A stretch of DNA of 18,372 nucleotides from contig CAMLFX010000068.1 of NCBI GenBank assembly GCA_946479435.1, forward strand, positions 1 through 18,372. The letters are read 5' to 3'. The notes beneath the pieces are model-generated. The model ran no database searches. It was not told the DNA's origin and was given only the letters and a program-made list of their open reading frames with translations. Every line of letters begins with the position of its first letter. Position 1 is the first letter of the stretch. A program made the position numbers and the translations under genes. This document shows, piece after piece, positions 1 to 7,343 of this stretch. Source of the DNA: an uncultured Sphingobacteriales bacterium (lineage in GTDB: Bacteria > Bacteroidota > Bacteroidia > Chitinophagales > Chitinophagaceae).

Positions 1-134
1 ACTTCCTGCGGCTTTTGTGTAGTAGCCGCATTGTCAAGATATACTAATGGTTTGCCTTTCACGGTGCGGCTAAGCACCGGAAAATGTTGTCGCACAACCT
101 TAATATCTATGCCTTTCTGTTCTTTTACACTCAT
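1..134 (-). CDS. sufS: SufS cysteine desulfurase, N-terminal fragment (cut by window edge)
   Basis: This is the first 44 codons of a group II cysteine desulfurase, a PLP enzyme that takes sulfur from cysteine and delivers it to the SufBCD scaffold. Translating the minus strand from the ATG at 134-132 gives a basic N-terminus followed by [20 protein letters not shown], then TTQKP. This is the hallmark start of the SufS/CsdA family (roughly, hunting for FP, then [11 protein letters not shown]). The start codon overlaps the sufD stop in a TAATG arrangement (1-nt overlap), so translation is probably coupled to sufD. The active-site lysine and the mobile-loop cysteine lie beyond the window. Identity is well supported by the motif and by its place as last of sufBCDS; full length cannot be judged. 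Confidence 0.93.
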   Translation of the reverse strand, partial: MSVKEQKGIDIKVVRQHFPVLSRTVKGKPLVYLDNAATTQKPQE

Positions 135-1417
135 TATTTTACGCTTAATCTTTCTTCTATTAATTGTTCTACGTAATTGCGTATTGGTGCCAGTTTTATC
201 ATCTCTAATACATCCAGTGCAAAACCTTGTAACAGTAACGCTATCGCTGTTTTTTCAGGTATGCCTCTTGAACGCAAGTAAAACAAGCCATCTACATCGA
301 TACTACCTACGGTACAGCCATGTGAACATTTCACATCGTCGGCATATATTTCTAACTGCGGTTTTGTATTAACGCTTGCATCTTCAGATAACAAGATGTT
401 TTTGTTCGATTGGAAGGCATTTGTTTTCTGCGCATCCTTACGTACAAATATCTTACCATTAAATACACCTGTCGACTCACCACTTAACACACCTTTATAT
501 AACTCATTGCTCTGGCAATCAGGTACTACGTTATCTACTATTGAATGATTATCTACATGCGTCTTGCCATTAGTAAGGTAAAGACCATACAAATGAGATT
601 CAGCATGCGATGCTTCCATTACAGCATGGAGATTATTGCGTACAATAGCGCCATCTAATGTTATGGTTACACTATTAGCAACGCTTTTACCTACCTGGTG
701 TATCTGTGTAGTATTAACCTGGCTGGCTGTATTTTTATCGTTTTGTATTTTGTAGTAGTTCAGAATAGCATCTTTTTCTACTACCATTTCGATAACCTGG
801 TTAGTCAGTGTGTCTGAACTACCAAGTGTCAAATATGTTTCTACTATTGATAGCTCTACCCTTTCGTTTACATAAATAAGACTACGTGGTTGTGCAAATA
901 CAGGTACCTCACGGGCATCGTTTATGTTGTATATGTAAACAGGATGCTCAACCATAATACCTGCAGCAGTATGAATATAAATACCACCATTCACCATGGC
1001 TGTATTCAAAGCATTCACACCATCGTTCAGGTATTGCGCACTATGGTTGAAGTGCTTTGTTACGATGTCGTTATAATCGTTCGCAGCATCTTCCAGTGAT
1101 AATACAGTCAAACCTTGCGACTTAACAGTAGAAAGAGCCGCATTATAGATACCGTTTACGAATACTAATTCATTAGCATTTTCATGACCCGGTAATCTTA
1201 AGCTATCTATATCAGATAACTGTACTGTTCCTTTCGGAGCAACACCATAATCTTTATTGAATAAACCTGTAACGCGGGTATATTTATATTCTTCGTGGCG
1301 CATGGTAGGGATACCTAGCTCGCTATATTGCTGATAGGCCTTCTCCCTGATATTACCAAGCCAACTTGATCTGTCGGTCTTTTGCAATTGTTCAAATTTT
1401 TCTTTTATATCGCTCAT
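134..1417 (-). CDS. sufD: SufD, Fe-S cluster assembly scaffold subunit
   Basis: 427 residues. SufD pairs with SufB in the SufBC2D scaffold complex in the cytoplasm, where nascent Fe-S clusters are built. The N-terminal third (to about residue 150) is variable and helical. The rest is the SufB/SufD beta-helix core with many short valine/isoleucine strands. The C-terminal signature runs [13 protein letters not shown], then SRGIP, ending in a helical cap with ALLLQGFA. His366 in KCSHGC matches the conserved SufD histidine (E. coli His360) implicated in cluster formation at the SufB-SufD interface. The start is 8 nt downstream of the sufC stop, with a short AAGG just upstream. The stop overlaps the sufS start. 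SufD is less conserved than SufB, but length, motif and operon position make this secure. Confidence 0.96.
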   Translation of the reverse strand: MSDIKEKFEQLQKTDRSSWLGNIREKAYQQYSELGIPTMRHEEYKYTRVTGLFNKDYGVAPKGTVQLSDIDSLRLPGHENANELVFVNGIYNAALSTVKSQGLTVLSLEDAANDYNDIVTKHFNHSAQYLNDGVNALNTAMVNGGIYIHTAAGIMVEHPVYIYNINDAREVPVFAQPRSLIYVNERVELSIVETYLTLGSSDTLTNQVIEMVVEKDAILNYYKIQNDKNTASQVNTTQIHQVGKSVANSVTITLDGAIVRNNLHAVMEASHAESHLYGLYLTNGKTHVDNHSIVDNVVPDCQSNELYKGVLSGESTGVFNGKIFVRKDAQKTNAFQSNKNILLSEDASVNTKPQLEIYADDVKCSHGCTVGSIDVDGLFYLRSRGIPEKTAIALLLQGFALDVLEMIKLAPIRNYVEQLIEERLSVK

Positions 1418-1425
1418 CGCCTTGT

Positions 1426-2190
1426 CTAGCTATTAGTACTTAATAACTGATCGTTTTTAATGAAATCGTAACCTCTTTCTTCCAGTTCGAATGCCAGTTC
1501 TTTGTTACCTGATTTTACGATACGCCCGTTGTATAAAACGTGTACAAAATCAGGAACTATATAATCCAGCAAGCGCTGGTAGTGGGTAATAACTAATATG
1601 CCGTTATTTTCATTACGCAGTTTGTTTACGCCATTGGCTACAATACGTATCGCATCGATATCCAAACCAGAATCGGTTTCATCCAAAATAGCCAGCTTTG
1701 GTTCCAGCATAGCCATCTGGAATATTTCATTACGTTTCTTTTCACCACCCGAAAAACCTTCGTTCAGTGAACGGCTCAGCATTATCTGGTCTATCTCCAT
1801 CATTGCCATTTTCTCCTTCATCATCTTCAGGAAAGAAACGGCATCCAATGGTTCTTCACCGCGATATTTTCGTACTTCGTTAACCGCAGTTTTTATAAAG
1901 TTAGTAGTACTCAATCCCGGTATTTCTACAGGGTATTGAAAGCTCAGGAATACACCCTCGCCTGCTCTTTCTTCAGGTGAAAGATCTAATAGATCTTTGC
2001 CATCAAATTCAACAGAACCATCTAATATGCTATAATCAGCACGACCAGCTAATACAGATGCCAATGTACTTTTACCTGAACCATTAGGGCCCATGATCGC
2101 ATGTACTTCACCAGGCTTTACATCAAGATTGATACCTTTTAATATTTCACGGCCTTCGATACCGGCCCTTAAGTCTTTTATATGCAGCAT
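1426..2190 (-). CDS. sufC: SufC, Fe-S assembly ATPase
   Basis: 254 residues, the usual SufC size. This is a soluble ABC-type ATPase that binds SufB and SufD and powers conformational change during cluster assembly; it is not a transporter. Visible motifs are Walker A GPNGSGKST (34-42), a Q-loop in SFQYPVEIPG (83-92), the signature FSGGEKKR (146-153), Walker B LAILDETDSGLD with Asp170 and Glu171, and the switch His203 in ITHYQRLL. The ETDSGLD variant of the D-loop and the FSGGEKKRNEI signature are diagnostic of SufC rather than importer ATPases. It lies 20 nt downstream of sufB and 8 nt upstream of sufD in the same operon. Confidence 0.97.
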   Translation of the reverse strand: MLHIKDLRAGIEGREILKGINLDVKPGEVHAIMGPNGSGKSTLASVLAGRADYSILDGSVEFDGKDLLDLSPEERAGEGVFLSFQYPVEIPGLSTTNFIKTAVNEVRKYRGEEPLDAVSFLKMMKEKMAMMEIDQIMLSRSLNEGFSGGEKKRNEIFQMAMLEPKLAILDETDSGLDIDAIRIVANGVNKLRNENNGILVITHYQRLLDYIVPDFVHVLYNGRIVKSGNKELAFELEERGYDFIKNDQLLSTNS

Positions 2191-2210
2191 ATACTTTTCT
2201 TTCTATGTTT

Positions 2211-3653
2211 TTAACCTACGCTACCTTCTAAACTGATAGCTAATAATTTTTGTGCTTCTATGGCAAACTCCATAGGTAGCTGGTTCATTACTTCTTTAGC
2301 AAAACCATTGATGATGAGCGCTACCGCTTTTTCAGTATCGATACCTCTTTGGTTGCAATAAAATATCTGATCTTCACCTACTTTAGATGTTGTTGCCTCG
2401 TGTTCTACTATTGAAGAGTTGTTTTTAACCTCTATGTAAGGGAAGGTATGTGCACCGCACTTATCGCCAAGTAGCAATGAATCGCACTGTGAATAGTTAC
2501 GCGAGTTTGTAGCCTTTTTGCTTACATGCACCAAACCACGGTAGCTATTATTACTAAAGCCCGCAGAAATACCTTTTGATACAATGCGGCTACGGGTATT
2601 TTTACCTAAGTGCTGCATTTTAGTACCAGTATCAGCCTGCTGATAGTTATTGGTAACTGCTACTGAATAAAACTCACCGATAGAATTATCTCCTTTCAGT
2701 ATAACACTTGGATACTTCCAGGTAATTGCCGAGCCTGTTTCTACCTGCGTCCATGATATCTTGGCATTAGTATAGCAGATACCACGTTTGGTAACCAGGT
2801 TGTAGATACCACCTTTACCTTCTTTATTACCGGGATACCAGTTTTGTACCGTTGAATACTTCACTTCTGAATTGTCGTGTGCTACTATTTCTACCACTGC
2901 CGCGTGCAGTTGGTTTTCATCGCGCATAGGTGCTGTACAACCTTCAAGATAGCTTACATAGCTGCCTTCATCGGCAACTATCAATGTACGTTCAAACTGC
3001 CCTGTGTTTTCTGCATTGATGCGGAAGTATGTAGATAATTCCATAGGGCAACGCACCCCTTTAGGAATATAGCAAAATGAACCATCGCTGAATACTGCAG
3101 AATTCAAGGCTGAATAATAGTTATCGGTAACCGGTACAACCGAACCCAGGTATTTTTTAATCAGTTCCGGGTGTTCTTGTATGGCTTCGCTCATAGAGCA
3201 AAAGATGATGCCCTGTTCTGATAACTGTGCCTTAAATGTGGTGCCTATCGATACACTATCAATAACCGCATCTACAGCCACACCCGAAAGCCTTTTTTGT
3301 TCATCGAGCGATATGCCCAATTTTTCAAAAGTTTCTCTCAGTTCAGGATCAATATCATCCAGACTTTCAACAGTTTTTTTCTGTTTAGGTGCTGAATAGT
3401 ATATGATATCCTGATAGTTAATTGAAGGATATTGTAGGTTTGCCCAGGTAGGCTCCACCATCTTCAACCATTGTTTATAGGCTTTCAGGCGCCATTCAAG
3501 CATCCATTCCGGCTCGTTCTTTTTTGCTGATATAAAGCGTATTGTATCTTCATTTAAGCCCTTTGGCGCCTCATCCGATTCAATTTGCGTATAAAACCCG
3601 TATTTATACTCGCTTAGTACAGTCTGCTCAATATGACTGGTCTTCTCATCCAT
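2211..3653 (-). CDS. sufB: SufB, Fe-S cluster assembly scaffold subunit
   Basis: 480 residues, close to E. coli SufB. It accepts sulfur from SufS (via SufE or SufU) and builds clusters with SufC and SufD. The N-terminus has the family pattern [18 protein letters not shown] followed by [17 protein letters not shown]. The C-terminus has [20 protein letters not shown], then [17 protein letters not shown]. Cys399 in GDKCGAHTF aligns with E. coli Cys405, the key sulfur and cluster residue, and the downstream glutamate in EHEATT is also present. It is first in the operon, with a -7-like box 28 nt upstream of the ATG. No sufA, sufE or iscR/sufR-type regulator is visible in the window, though genes beyond sufS cannot be seen. 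Confidence 0.97.
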   Translation of the reverse strand: MDEKTSHIEQTVLSEYKYGFYTQIESDEAPKGLNEDTIRFISAKKNEPEWMLEWRLKAYKQWLKMVEPTWANLQYPSINYQDIIYYSAPKQKKTVESLDDIDPELRETFEKLGISLDEQKRLSGVAVDAVIDSVSIGTTFKAQLSEQGIIFCSMSEAIQEHPELIKKYLGSVVPVTDNYYSALNSAVFSDGSFCYIPKGVRCPMELSTYFRINAENTGQFERTLIVADEGSYVSYLEGCTAPMRDENQLHAAVVEIVAHDNSEVKYSTVQNWYPGNKEGKGGIYNLVTKRGICYTNAKISWTQVETGSAITWKYPSVILKGDNSIGEFYSVAVTNNYQQADTGTKMQHLGKNTRSRIVSKGISAGFSNNSYRGLVHVSKKATNSRNYSQCDSLLLGDKCGAHTFPYIEVKNNSSIVEHEATTSKVGEDQIFYCNQRGIDTEKAVALIINGFAKEVMNQLPMEFAIEAQKLLAISLEGSVG

Positions 3654-3681
3654 TGTAAAATCGTAGATCTGAATTCAGGTG

Positions 3682-3689
3682 CAAAGGTA
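3682..3689 (-). promoter_or_regulatory. Candidate -7 box of the suf operon promoter
   Basis: On the minus strand this reads TACCTTTG, an exact match to the Bacteroidota -7 consensus TAnnTTTG. It predicts transcription starting about 5-8 nt downstream, leaving a leader of roughly 20 nt before the sufB ATG at 3653. No clean TTG lies at the usual -33 distance; the palindrome at 3698-3713 sits there instead. That fits a regulated promoter but also makes the call tentative. Confidence 0.5.
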
Positions 3690-3697
3690 ATGTTATC

Positions 3698-3713
3698 TAT
3701 ACAATTTTGTATA
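3698..3713. promoter_or_regulatory. Palindrome upstream of sufB, candidate operator
   Basis: The sequence TATACAA-TT-TTGTATA has perfect 7-nt arms around a 2-nt centre. It lies 9-24 nt upstream of the suf -7 box, covering the -33 region, a typical place for a regulator to act. It does not match the dyads in front of blaI, so a different protein would bind it. AT-rich palindromes of this length can arise by chance, so function is inference. Confidence 0.35.
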
Positions 3714-3788
3714 AATAATGTCGAAGAGTGTAGCGTCATTATTTGATACGCAAATTTCAGACTTTAAGAAACTTTTAAGAAATCATTT

Positions 3789-3818
3789 TTTGCTATTACG
3801 AAACAATTCGTAGATTTG
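3789..3818 (+). promoter_or_regulatory. Promoter of the blaI-blaR1 operon
   Basis: A TTTG at 3789-3792 is followed after 18 nt by TAGATTTG at 3811-3818. This fits the Bacteroidota -33 (TTTG) and -7 (TAnnTTTG) elements with suitable spacing. The predicted start falls near 3823-3826, about 20 nt before the blaI ATG. The -7 box shares its first two bases with operator 1 and ends two bases before operator 2. Confidence 0.65.
3797..3812. promoter_or_regulatory. BlaI operator 1 (TACGAA-N4-TTCGTA)
   Basis: The 16-bp dyad has perfect 6-nt arms TACGAA and TTCGTA around ACAA. It occupies the space between the -33 and -7 elements of the blaI promoter. BlaI/MecI-family repressors bind dyads with TAC...GTA half-sites, so autorepression is the natural reading. 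An identical copy follows 24 bp downstream. Confidence 0.72.
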
Positions 3819-3820
3819 TG

Positions 3821-3836
3821 TACGAAACAATTCGTA
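3821..3836. promoter_or_regulatory. BlaI operator 2 (TACGAA-N4-TTCGTA)
   Basis: This is an identical copy of operator 1, including the ACAA centre, placed over the predicted transcription start and ending 7 nt before the blaI ATG. The 24-bp centre-to-centre distance is a little over two helical turns, so two repressor dimers could sit on nearly the same DNA face. I saw no other copy in the window. Confidence 0.72.
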
Positions 3837-3843
3837 TAATAAT

Positions 3844-4230
3844 ATGCAAGTGAAACCTACAGATAGCGAACTGGAAATACTGAACATTTTATGGCAGAAT
3901 GGAGATAGTACCGTACGCGAAATACACGAAGAACTGGATAAAACAAAGGAGGTTGGCTATACAACCACTTTGAAGCTAATGCAGATAATGCATGATAAAA
4001 AATTGCTTACTCGTGATACGAGTAGCAGAACACATATCTACAAAGCTGCAATAAATAAAGAGGATACACAAGGACAGATAGTAAAGCGTATGGTAGAGAA
4101 CGTATTCAACGGATCGACCATGCAACTGGTAATGCAAGCGCTGGGTAATCATAAAGCCAGTAACAGTGAGCTGGAACAGATAAGGGAATACCTTGATAAA
4201 ATTGAACAAGACAATAAAAACAAAAAATAA
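3844..4230 (+). CDS. blaI: BlaI/MecI/CopY-family transcriptional repressor
   Basis: 128 residues, standard for the family. The winged helix-turn-helix spans about residues 4-70. It opens with TDSELEILNILWQNGDSTVREIHEEL and has the recognition region GYTTTLKLMQIM at 38-49. The C-terminal dimerisation region holds VENVFNGS and a closing helix. In this family a dimer represses its own operon until the partner membrane metallopeptidase triggers repressor loss by proteolysis. The gene sits directly behind two dyad operators and 11 nt ahead of the M56 gene, the classic repressor-sensor pair. No beta-lactamase gene adjoins it, so the regulated target beyond its own operon is unknown. The ATG is preceded by an A/T-rich stretch with no Shine-Dalgarno, common in this phylum. 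Confidence 0.93.
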   Translation: MQVKPTDSELEILNILWQNGDSTVREIHEELDKTKEVGYTTTLKLMQIMHDKKLLTRDTSSRTHIYKAAINKEDTQGQIVKRMVENVFNGSTMQLVMQALGNHKASNSELEQIREYLDKIEQDNKNKK

Positions 4231-4241
4231 ACTCGCATACT

Positions 4242-6080
4242 ATGAGCAGTACCTATATTATGATGCATAGCCTTGGTTGGGCCATATTACACTCTTTATG
4301 GCAAGGTGCGTTGGTATTTGTTGCGTTGAGGCTCATTCTTTTTTTGTTCCCTAATATTCAATCGAAACACAAATATGCTTTTGCGTATGTCTGCCTGTTG
4401 CTAGTGTTTGGAAGCTTTGCCGTTAATTTCTACCAGGAATTATCTCAATTGCAAACAGCTATAGTTAAAGTAACTGAAGGCTCTGGAAACTTCACAAGCT
4501 CTAAAACTTTCCTTACTTCTACCCTGCCGCAACATCCTGATAGATTAAATAGCCTTATAATCGGTATTGAAAGGATTTTACCCATACTTGTTATATTATA
4601 TGGCTTAGGAATATTAATGCTTAGTCTTCGCCTTACAATCAACATCATCAATTTAAAACGCCTGCGCAATCAGGGTATCAGCTCACCATCGCAGACTATT
4701 ATTGAAATGCTGAATGGCTTGATTGCTGCACAAGACATAACTAAAAAAGCAGCTATTTATATAAGTAGTAAAATAGATGTACCTGCCACAATTGGCTTTC
4801 TAAAACCCATAATACTACTTCCGGTTGCCTGTGTTAACAATCTATCAACTGAAGAACTGGAAGCTATATTGATACATGAATTAGCCCACATCAGGAGAAA
4901 TGATTACTTGCTAAATATCATTCAAACAATAGTGGAAACAGTCCTTTTCTTTAACCCGTTTGTATGGCTGATATCTGCCCAAATAAGAAAAGAGCGAGAA
5001 TACTGCTGTGACGATGAGGTACTTACTTACACACACTATCATATACCATACGCAAAGGCATTAGCTAATCTTGAAACATATCGCACTCAGTCGCTGGCAA
5101 TGTGTGCAAACGGCAACGGCGATCATTTACTCAACAGAATAAAACGAATAATTGAAATGAAAAAACAACCAGTTAATTATGGCTACCTGGGCTTGAGCTT
5201 GTTGCTGATAGCAGGCATTACTATCTCAGCAATATGCTTCACCCCATCGTTTGCACAAAGCAAAAAGAAAGAAGAAAAAACTGAAAAGACGATCACCAAG
5301 CACAAAGTCGTGATCATTGACAGTAATGGTAAACGTACTGTATATAATGATGGAGCCGATATGCCGGATGATGCCCAGCTTGACATGGAAATGAATATCA
5401 ATAAAGGTTTAGCACAGGCAATGAGTTCTATTCAAGCTATGAATATAGATGTTGACAGCGATGAGATAAGTGCAAATATTGAAAAGGCGATGAAAGATAT
5501 TGACTGGGATAAGATTGGTAGTGGCGTAGATGCTGCAATAAGTAGTATTGATTGGGACAATATGAGTAAAGAAGTGAATTCAGCAATAACTGCTGTTGAT
5601 TGGAACGCTATAAACGCAGAAGTAGACGCAGCTATGCAAAAATCGCTTGACGAAACGAAAGACCCTGTAGAAAAAGAAAAGATACGTGTAGAAATGAAAA
5701 AAGCGAAAGCTGAAGTAGCTAAAGCTATGGCAGAAGTAAAAAGAGAACTGAGCGATGAAAAAAGGAAAGAGATACATATTCAAATGAAGCAAGCGAAAGA
5801 GGATATGGATGCTGCACGTGCAGATATGGCTGCAGCATCAGCTGATATAAAAGCAAATCGTGACAACATGAATATGGATAAGCTGGTAAGGGAAATGGAA
5901 GCGGATGGTTTAATAGATAAAGAAGAAGGATACAGTATTCAGAAAGAAGATGACCAACTATATATAAATGGCCAGTTACAGGAGGATGCTATTCTTAGAA
6001 AATACAGGTCTTATCTGAATGCGGATAAGATCACCATTAAAGGCAAGAACGATAAGTTGAATATAAAAGTCCGCAATTAG
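4242..6080 (+). CDS. BlaR1-like M56 family membrane metallopeptidase with repeat and coiled-coil C-terminal domain
   Basis: 612 residues. Hydrophobic helices lie near 10-35 (with the family motif HSLWQG), 43-62, 104-131, 220-245 and 313-333. The zinc site is HELAH at 212-216 with the downstream EREYCCDDE at 251-259, the M56 (BlaR1/MecR1) signature. It probably senses an envelope signal and inactivates the BlaI partner encoded 11 nt upstream. The segment after the last helix is not a penicillin-binding domain: I see no SxxK-type sensor layout. It has a Lys/Glu-rich linker, then three 16-residue repeats with Asp-Trp at 421/422, 437/438 and 453/454. A charged Ala/Lys/Glu coiled coil follows (about 468-545), then a short C-terminal unit containing LYINGQ and ITIKGK. 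The signal sensed is unknown. Confidence 0.9.
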   Translation: MSSTYIMMHSLGWAILHSLWQGALVFVALRLILFLFPNIQSKHKYAFAYVCLLLVFGSFAVNFYQELSQLQTAIVKVTEGSGNFTSSKTFLTSTLPQHPDRLNSLIIGIERILPILVILYGLGILMLSLRLTINIINLKRLRNQGISSPSQTIIEMLNGLIAAQDITKKAAIYISSKIDVPATIGFLKPIILLPVACVNNLSTEELEAILIHELAHIRRNDYLLNIIQTIVETVLFFNPFVWLISAQIRKEREYCCDDEVLTYTHYHIPYAKALANLETYRTQSLAMCANGNGDHLLNRIKRIIEMKKQPVNYGYLGLSLLLIAGITISAICFTPSFAQSKKKEEKTEKTITKHKVVIIDSNGKRTVYNDGADMPDDAQLDMEMNINKGLAQAMSSIQAMNIDVDSDEISANIEKAMKDIDWDKIGSGVDAAISSIDWDNMSKEVNSAITAVDWNAINAEVDAAMQKSLDETKDPVEKEKIRVEMKKAKAEVAKAMAEVKRELSDEKRKEIHIQMKQAKEDMDAARADMAAASADIKANRDNMNMDKLVREMEADGLIDKEEGYSIQKEDDQLYINGQLQEDAILRKYRSYLNADKITIKGKNDKLNIKVRN

Positions 6081-6102
6081 TAGATGTACAGACCAAATGA
6101 AT

Positions 6103-6131
6103 AAGAAGCTGCTCGTCTGAGCGGCTTTCTT
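6103..6131. terminator. Probable shared terminator between convergent genes
   Basis: A stem formed by AAGAAGCTGCTC and GAGCGGCTTTCTT around a GTCT loop, with one G-U pair and one bulged T. It sits 22 nt after the M56 stop and ends 1 nt before the DUF3037 stop codon, between two converging operons. The plus-strand side runs into TTTCTTATTAT, a modest U-tract; the minus-strand side is also T-containing. The position supports bidirectional termination. Confidence 0.65.
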
Positions 6132-6132
6132 A

Positions 6133-6516
6133 TTATAAAACAAGCTGATCGAATAATTTCTTAAGAGTTACCGCAGGGTCATCACTTAATCCGGGATGCA
6201 CCTGCGATGTCTGTACTATTGTACTTCTTTTTGCAGTCAGCCAACGAAAACGAGAAGCTATATCTATAGCAGCAATTGGGCCGGCATCTTTTTCTCCTTT
6301 ACAAATAGCGGCGAAGGCATCCAGATGATGCTTTAACTCTTCAAGATTAATTTTTGAACAAAAAGCCCGCACACGATTTTCATTTATATTAAATTTTGTC
6401 TGTAAAAATTTCTTATCCTTACAATATAGTATAACGCCAGCATTCAGGAATTCTTCCCGTTCTACCTTAGGTACAATACGTATCACTGCATACTCAAATA
6501 AGTATTTACCTTGCAT
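6133..6516 (-). CDS. DUF3037 domain protein
   Basis: 127 residues covering the whole DUF3037 family. The diagnostic N-terminus is EYAVIRIVPKVEREEFLNAG followed by VILYCKDKKFL. Later features are a helix around ELKHHLDAFAAICKGE, the segment AIDIASRFRWLTAKRSTIVQ, and a C-terminal LKKLFDQL. No signal peptide or membrane helix is visible, so it should be cytoplasmic. Its start overlaps the 3' end of the HipA-like kinase gene by 11 nt, implying coupled translation. DUF3037 proteins commonly adjoin HipA-like kinases, but their biochemical role is not established to my knowledge. It could be a substrate, regulator or binding partner of the kinase. I do not assign a function. Confidence 0.85.
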   Translation of the reverse strand: MQGKYLFEYAVIRIVPKVEREEFLNAGVILYCKDKKFLQTKFNINENRVRAFCSKINLEELKHHLDAFAAICKGEKDAGPIAAIDIASRFRWLTAKRSTIVQTSQVHPGLSDDPAVTLKKLFDQLVL

Positions 6517-7291
6517 TTTGTGCTTCTTTTACAAAGTTTTGAGATGATACAATTCGCTGTATCAAGAATTCTGAATAAACATTTCTTACAGCTTCCCGAT
6601 CTTTTTCTGGCATGTTTTCTTCAGAAATCCAACTATCTGGTATAAGTGTTATTATTTGACGGATGCGCTCCGGTGTAAGTAAAAGTTTAAATGCTGCATC
6701 CACTTTCTCCAAATCAGCAGCAAAAGGCAATAACACATGATCTTTTATTTGTACAAATGGCTTCAAAGCCTGATCGCGCCAATTATCCCACGAATGATGA
6801 AAATACAACGATGCGCCATGATCAATTAACCAAAGCTCATTGCGCCATATTAACATGTTAGTATTACGTGCAGTACGATCTACATTCATGAGCAAAGCAT
6901 CCAACCATACTATCTGCGAACACAGATGTGGCGAAAGCTTTGTCACGGCAGGATCGAAAGTAATAGCTCCTGATAAATAATGTACGCCAAGATTAAGGCC
7001 AACACTTGCTTTTAAAAGATCTTGTATTTCTTCATCAGGTTCTGTACGTCCAAAAGCACTGTCAAGATCCGCAAATACTAATTCAGGCACTTTTAATCCC
7101 AGTAACCTTGCTATTTCAGCACCAATAAGATCTGCAATCAATGCCTTAGCACCCTGCCCTGCCCCTCTGAATTTCAAGACATACAGAAAACCGTCATCAG
7201 CTTCGGCAATAGCTGGAAGTGAGCCACCTTCCCTCAAGGGCGTTACATAACGCGTCACATTAACCGTTCTCAATTCTGCTTTGTTTGTCAT
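6506..7291 (-). CDS. HipA-like protein kinase (short form, no HipB partner)
   Basis: 261 residues, shorter than canonical HipA toxins (about 430-440), because it consists essentially of the kinase core. Visible elements are Lys40 in YVLKFRGAGQGAK (nucleotide-binding lysine and glycine-rich segment at 40-49), the catalytic loop NVDRTARNTNM with Asp138, Arg139 and Asn143, and the metal-binding Asp157 in WLIDHGASL. All are compatible with an active Ser/Thr kinase of the HipA/phosphatidylinositol-kinase-like superfamily. No HipB-type helix-turn-helix gene precedes it; DUF3037 overlaps its 3' end instead. An AGGAG lies 10-14 nt before the ATG, an unusually clear Shine-Dalgarno for this window. A TAGCTTTG -7-like box precedes that. 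The substrate is unknown, and a toxin role should not be assumed. Confidence 0.83.
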   Translation of the reverse strand: MTNKAELRTVNVTRYVTPLREGGSLPAIAEADDGFLYVLKFRGAGQGAKALIADLIGAEIARLLGLKVPELVFADLDSAFGRTEPDEEIQDLLKASVGLNLGVHYLSGAITFDPAVTKLSPHLCSQIVWLDALLMNVDRTARNTNMLIWRNELWLIDHGASLYFHHSWDNWRDQALKPFVQIKDHVLLPFAADLEKVDAAFKLLLTPERIRQIITLIPDSWISEENMPEKDREAVRNVYSEFLIQRIVSSQNFVKEAQNAR

Positions 7292-7324
7292 GTATTAATA
7301 CTCCTAGGCCTAAAAATATTGAAA

Positions 7325-7332
7325 CAAAGCTA
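7325..7332 (-). promoter_or_regulatory. Candidate -7 box of the HipA-like/DUF3037 operon
   Basis: The minus strand reads TAGCTTTG, an exact TAnnTTTG match, in the 52-nt gap behind the PAP2 gene. It would start transcription about 25-30 nt before the kinase ATG at 7291. No convincing -33 TTTG lies at the normal distance, so the pair might instead be read through from the PAP2 gene. Confidence 0.4.
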
Positions 7333-7343
7333 TCAAATTTGTT

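Noticed and set aside
1598..1939. A 113-codon plus-strand frame opposite sufC
   Set aside because: It lies wholly within the highly conserved sufC coding sequence and shows no recognisable motif.
3763..3782. Direct repeat CTTTAAGAAA / CTTTTAAGAAA upstream of blaI
   Set aside because: It is short, A/T-rich and imperfect, and lies upstream of a promoter already well explained by the two dyads; probably chance.
3844..6080. Annotating the BlaI/M56 pair as beta-lactam resistance
   Set aside because: No beta-lactamase or penicillin-binding sensor domain is present; the pair belongs to a broad family with varied or unknown signals.
6506..7291. Reading the kinase as a canonical HipA persistence toxin
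   Set aside because: It is much shorter than HipA, lacks an adjacent HipB, and is coupled to DUF3037, so only the kinase-superfamily assignment is supported.
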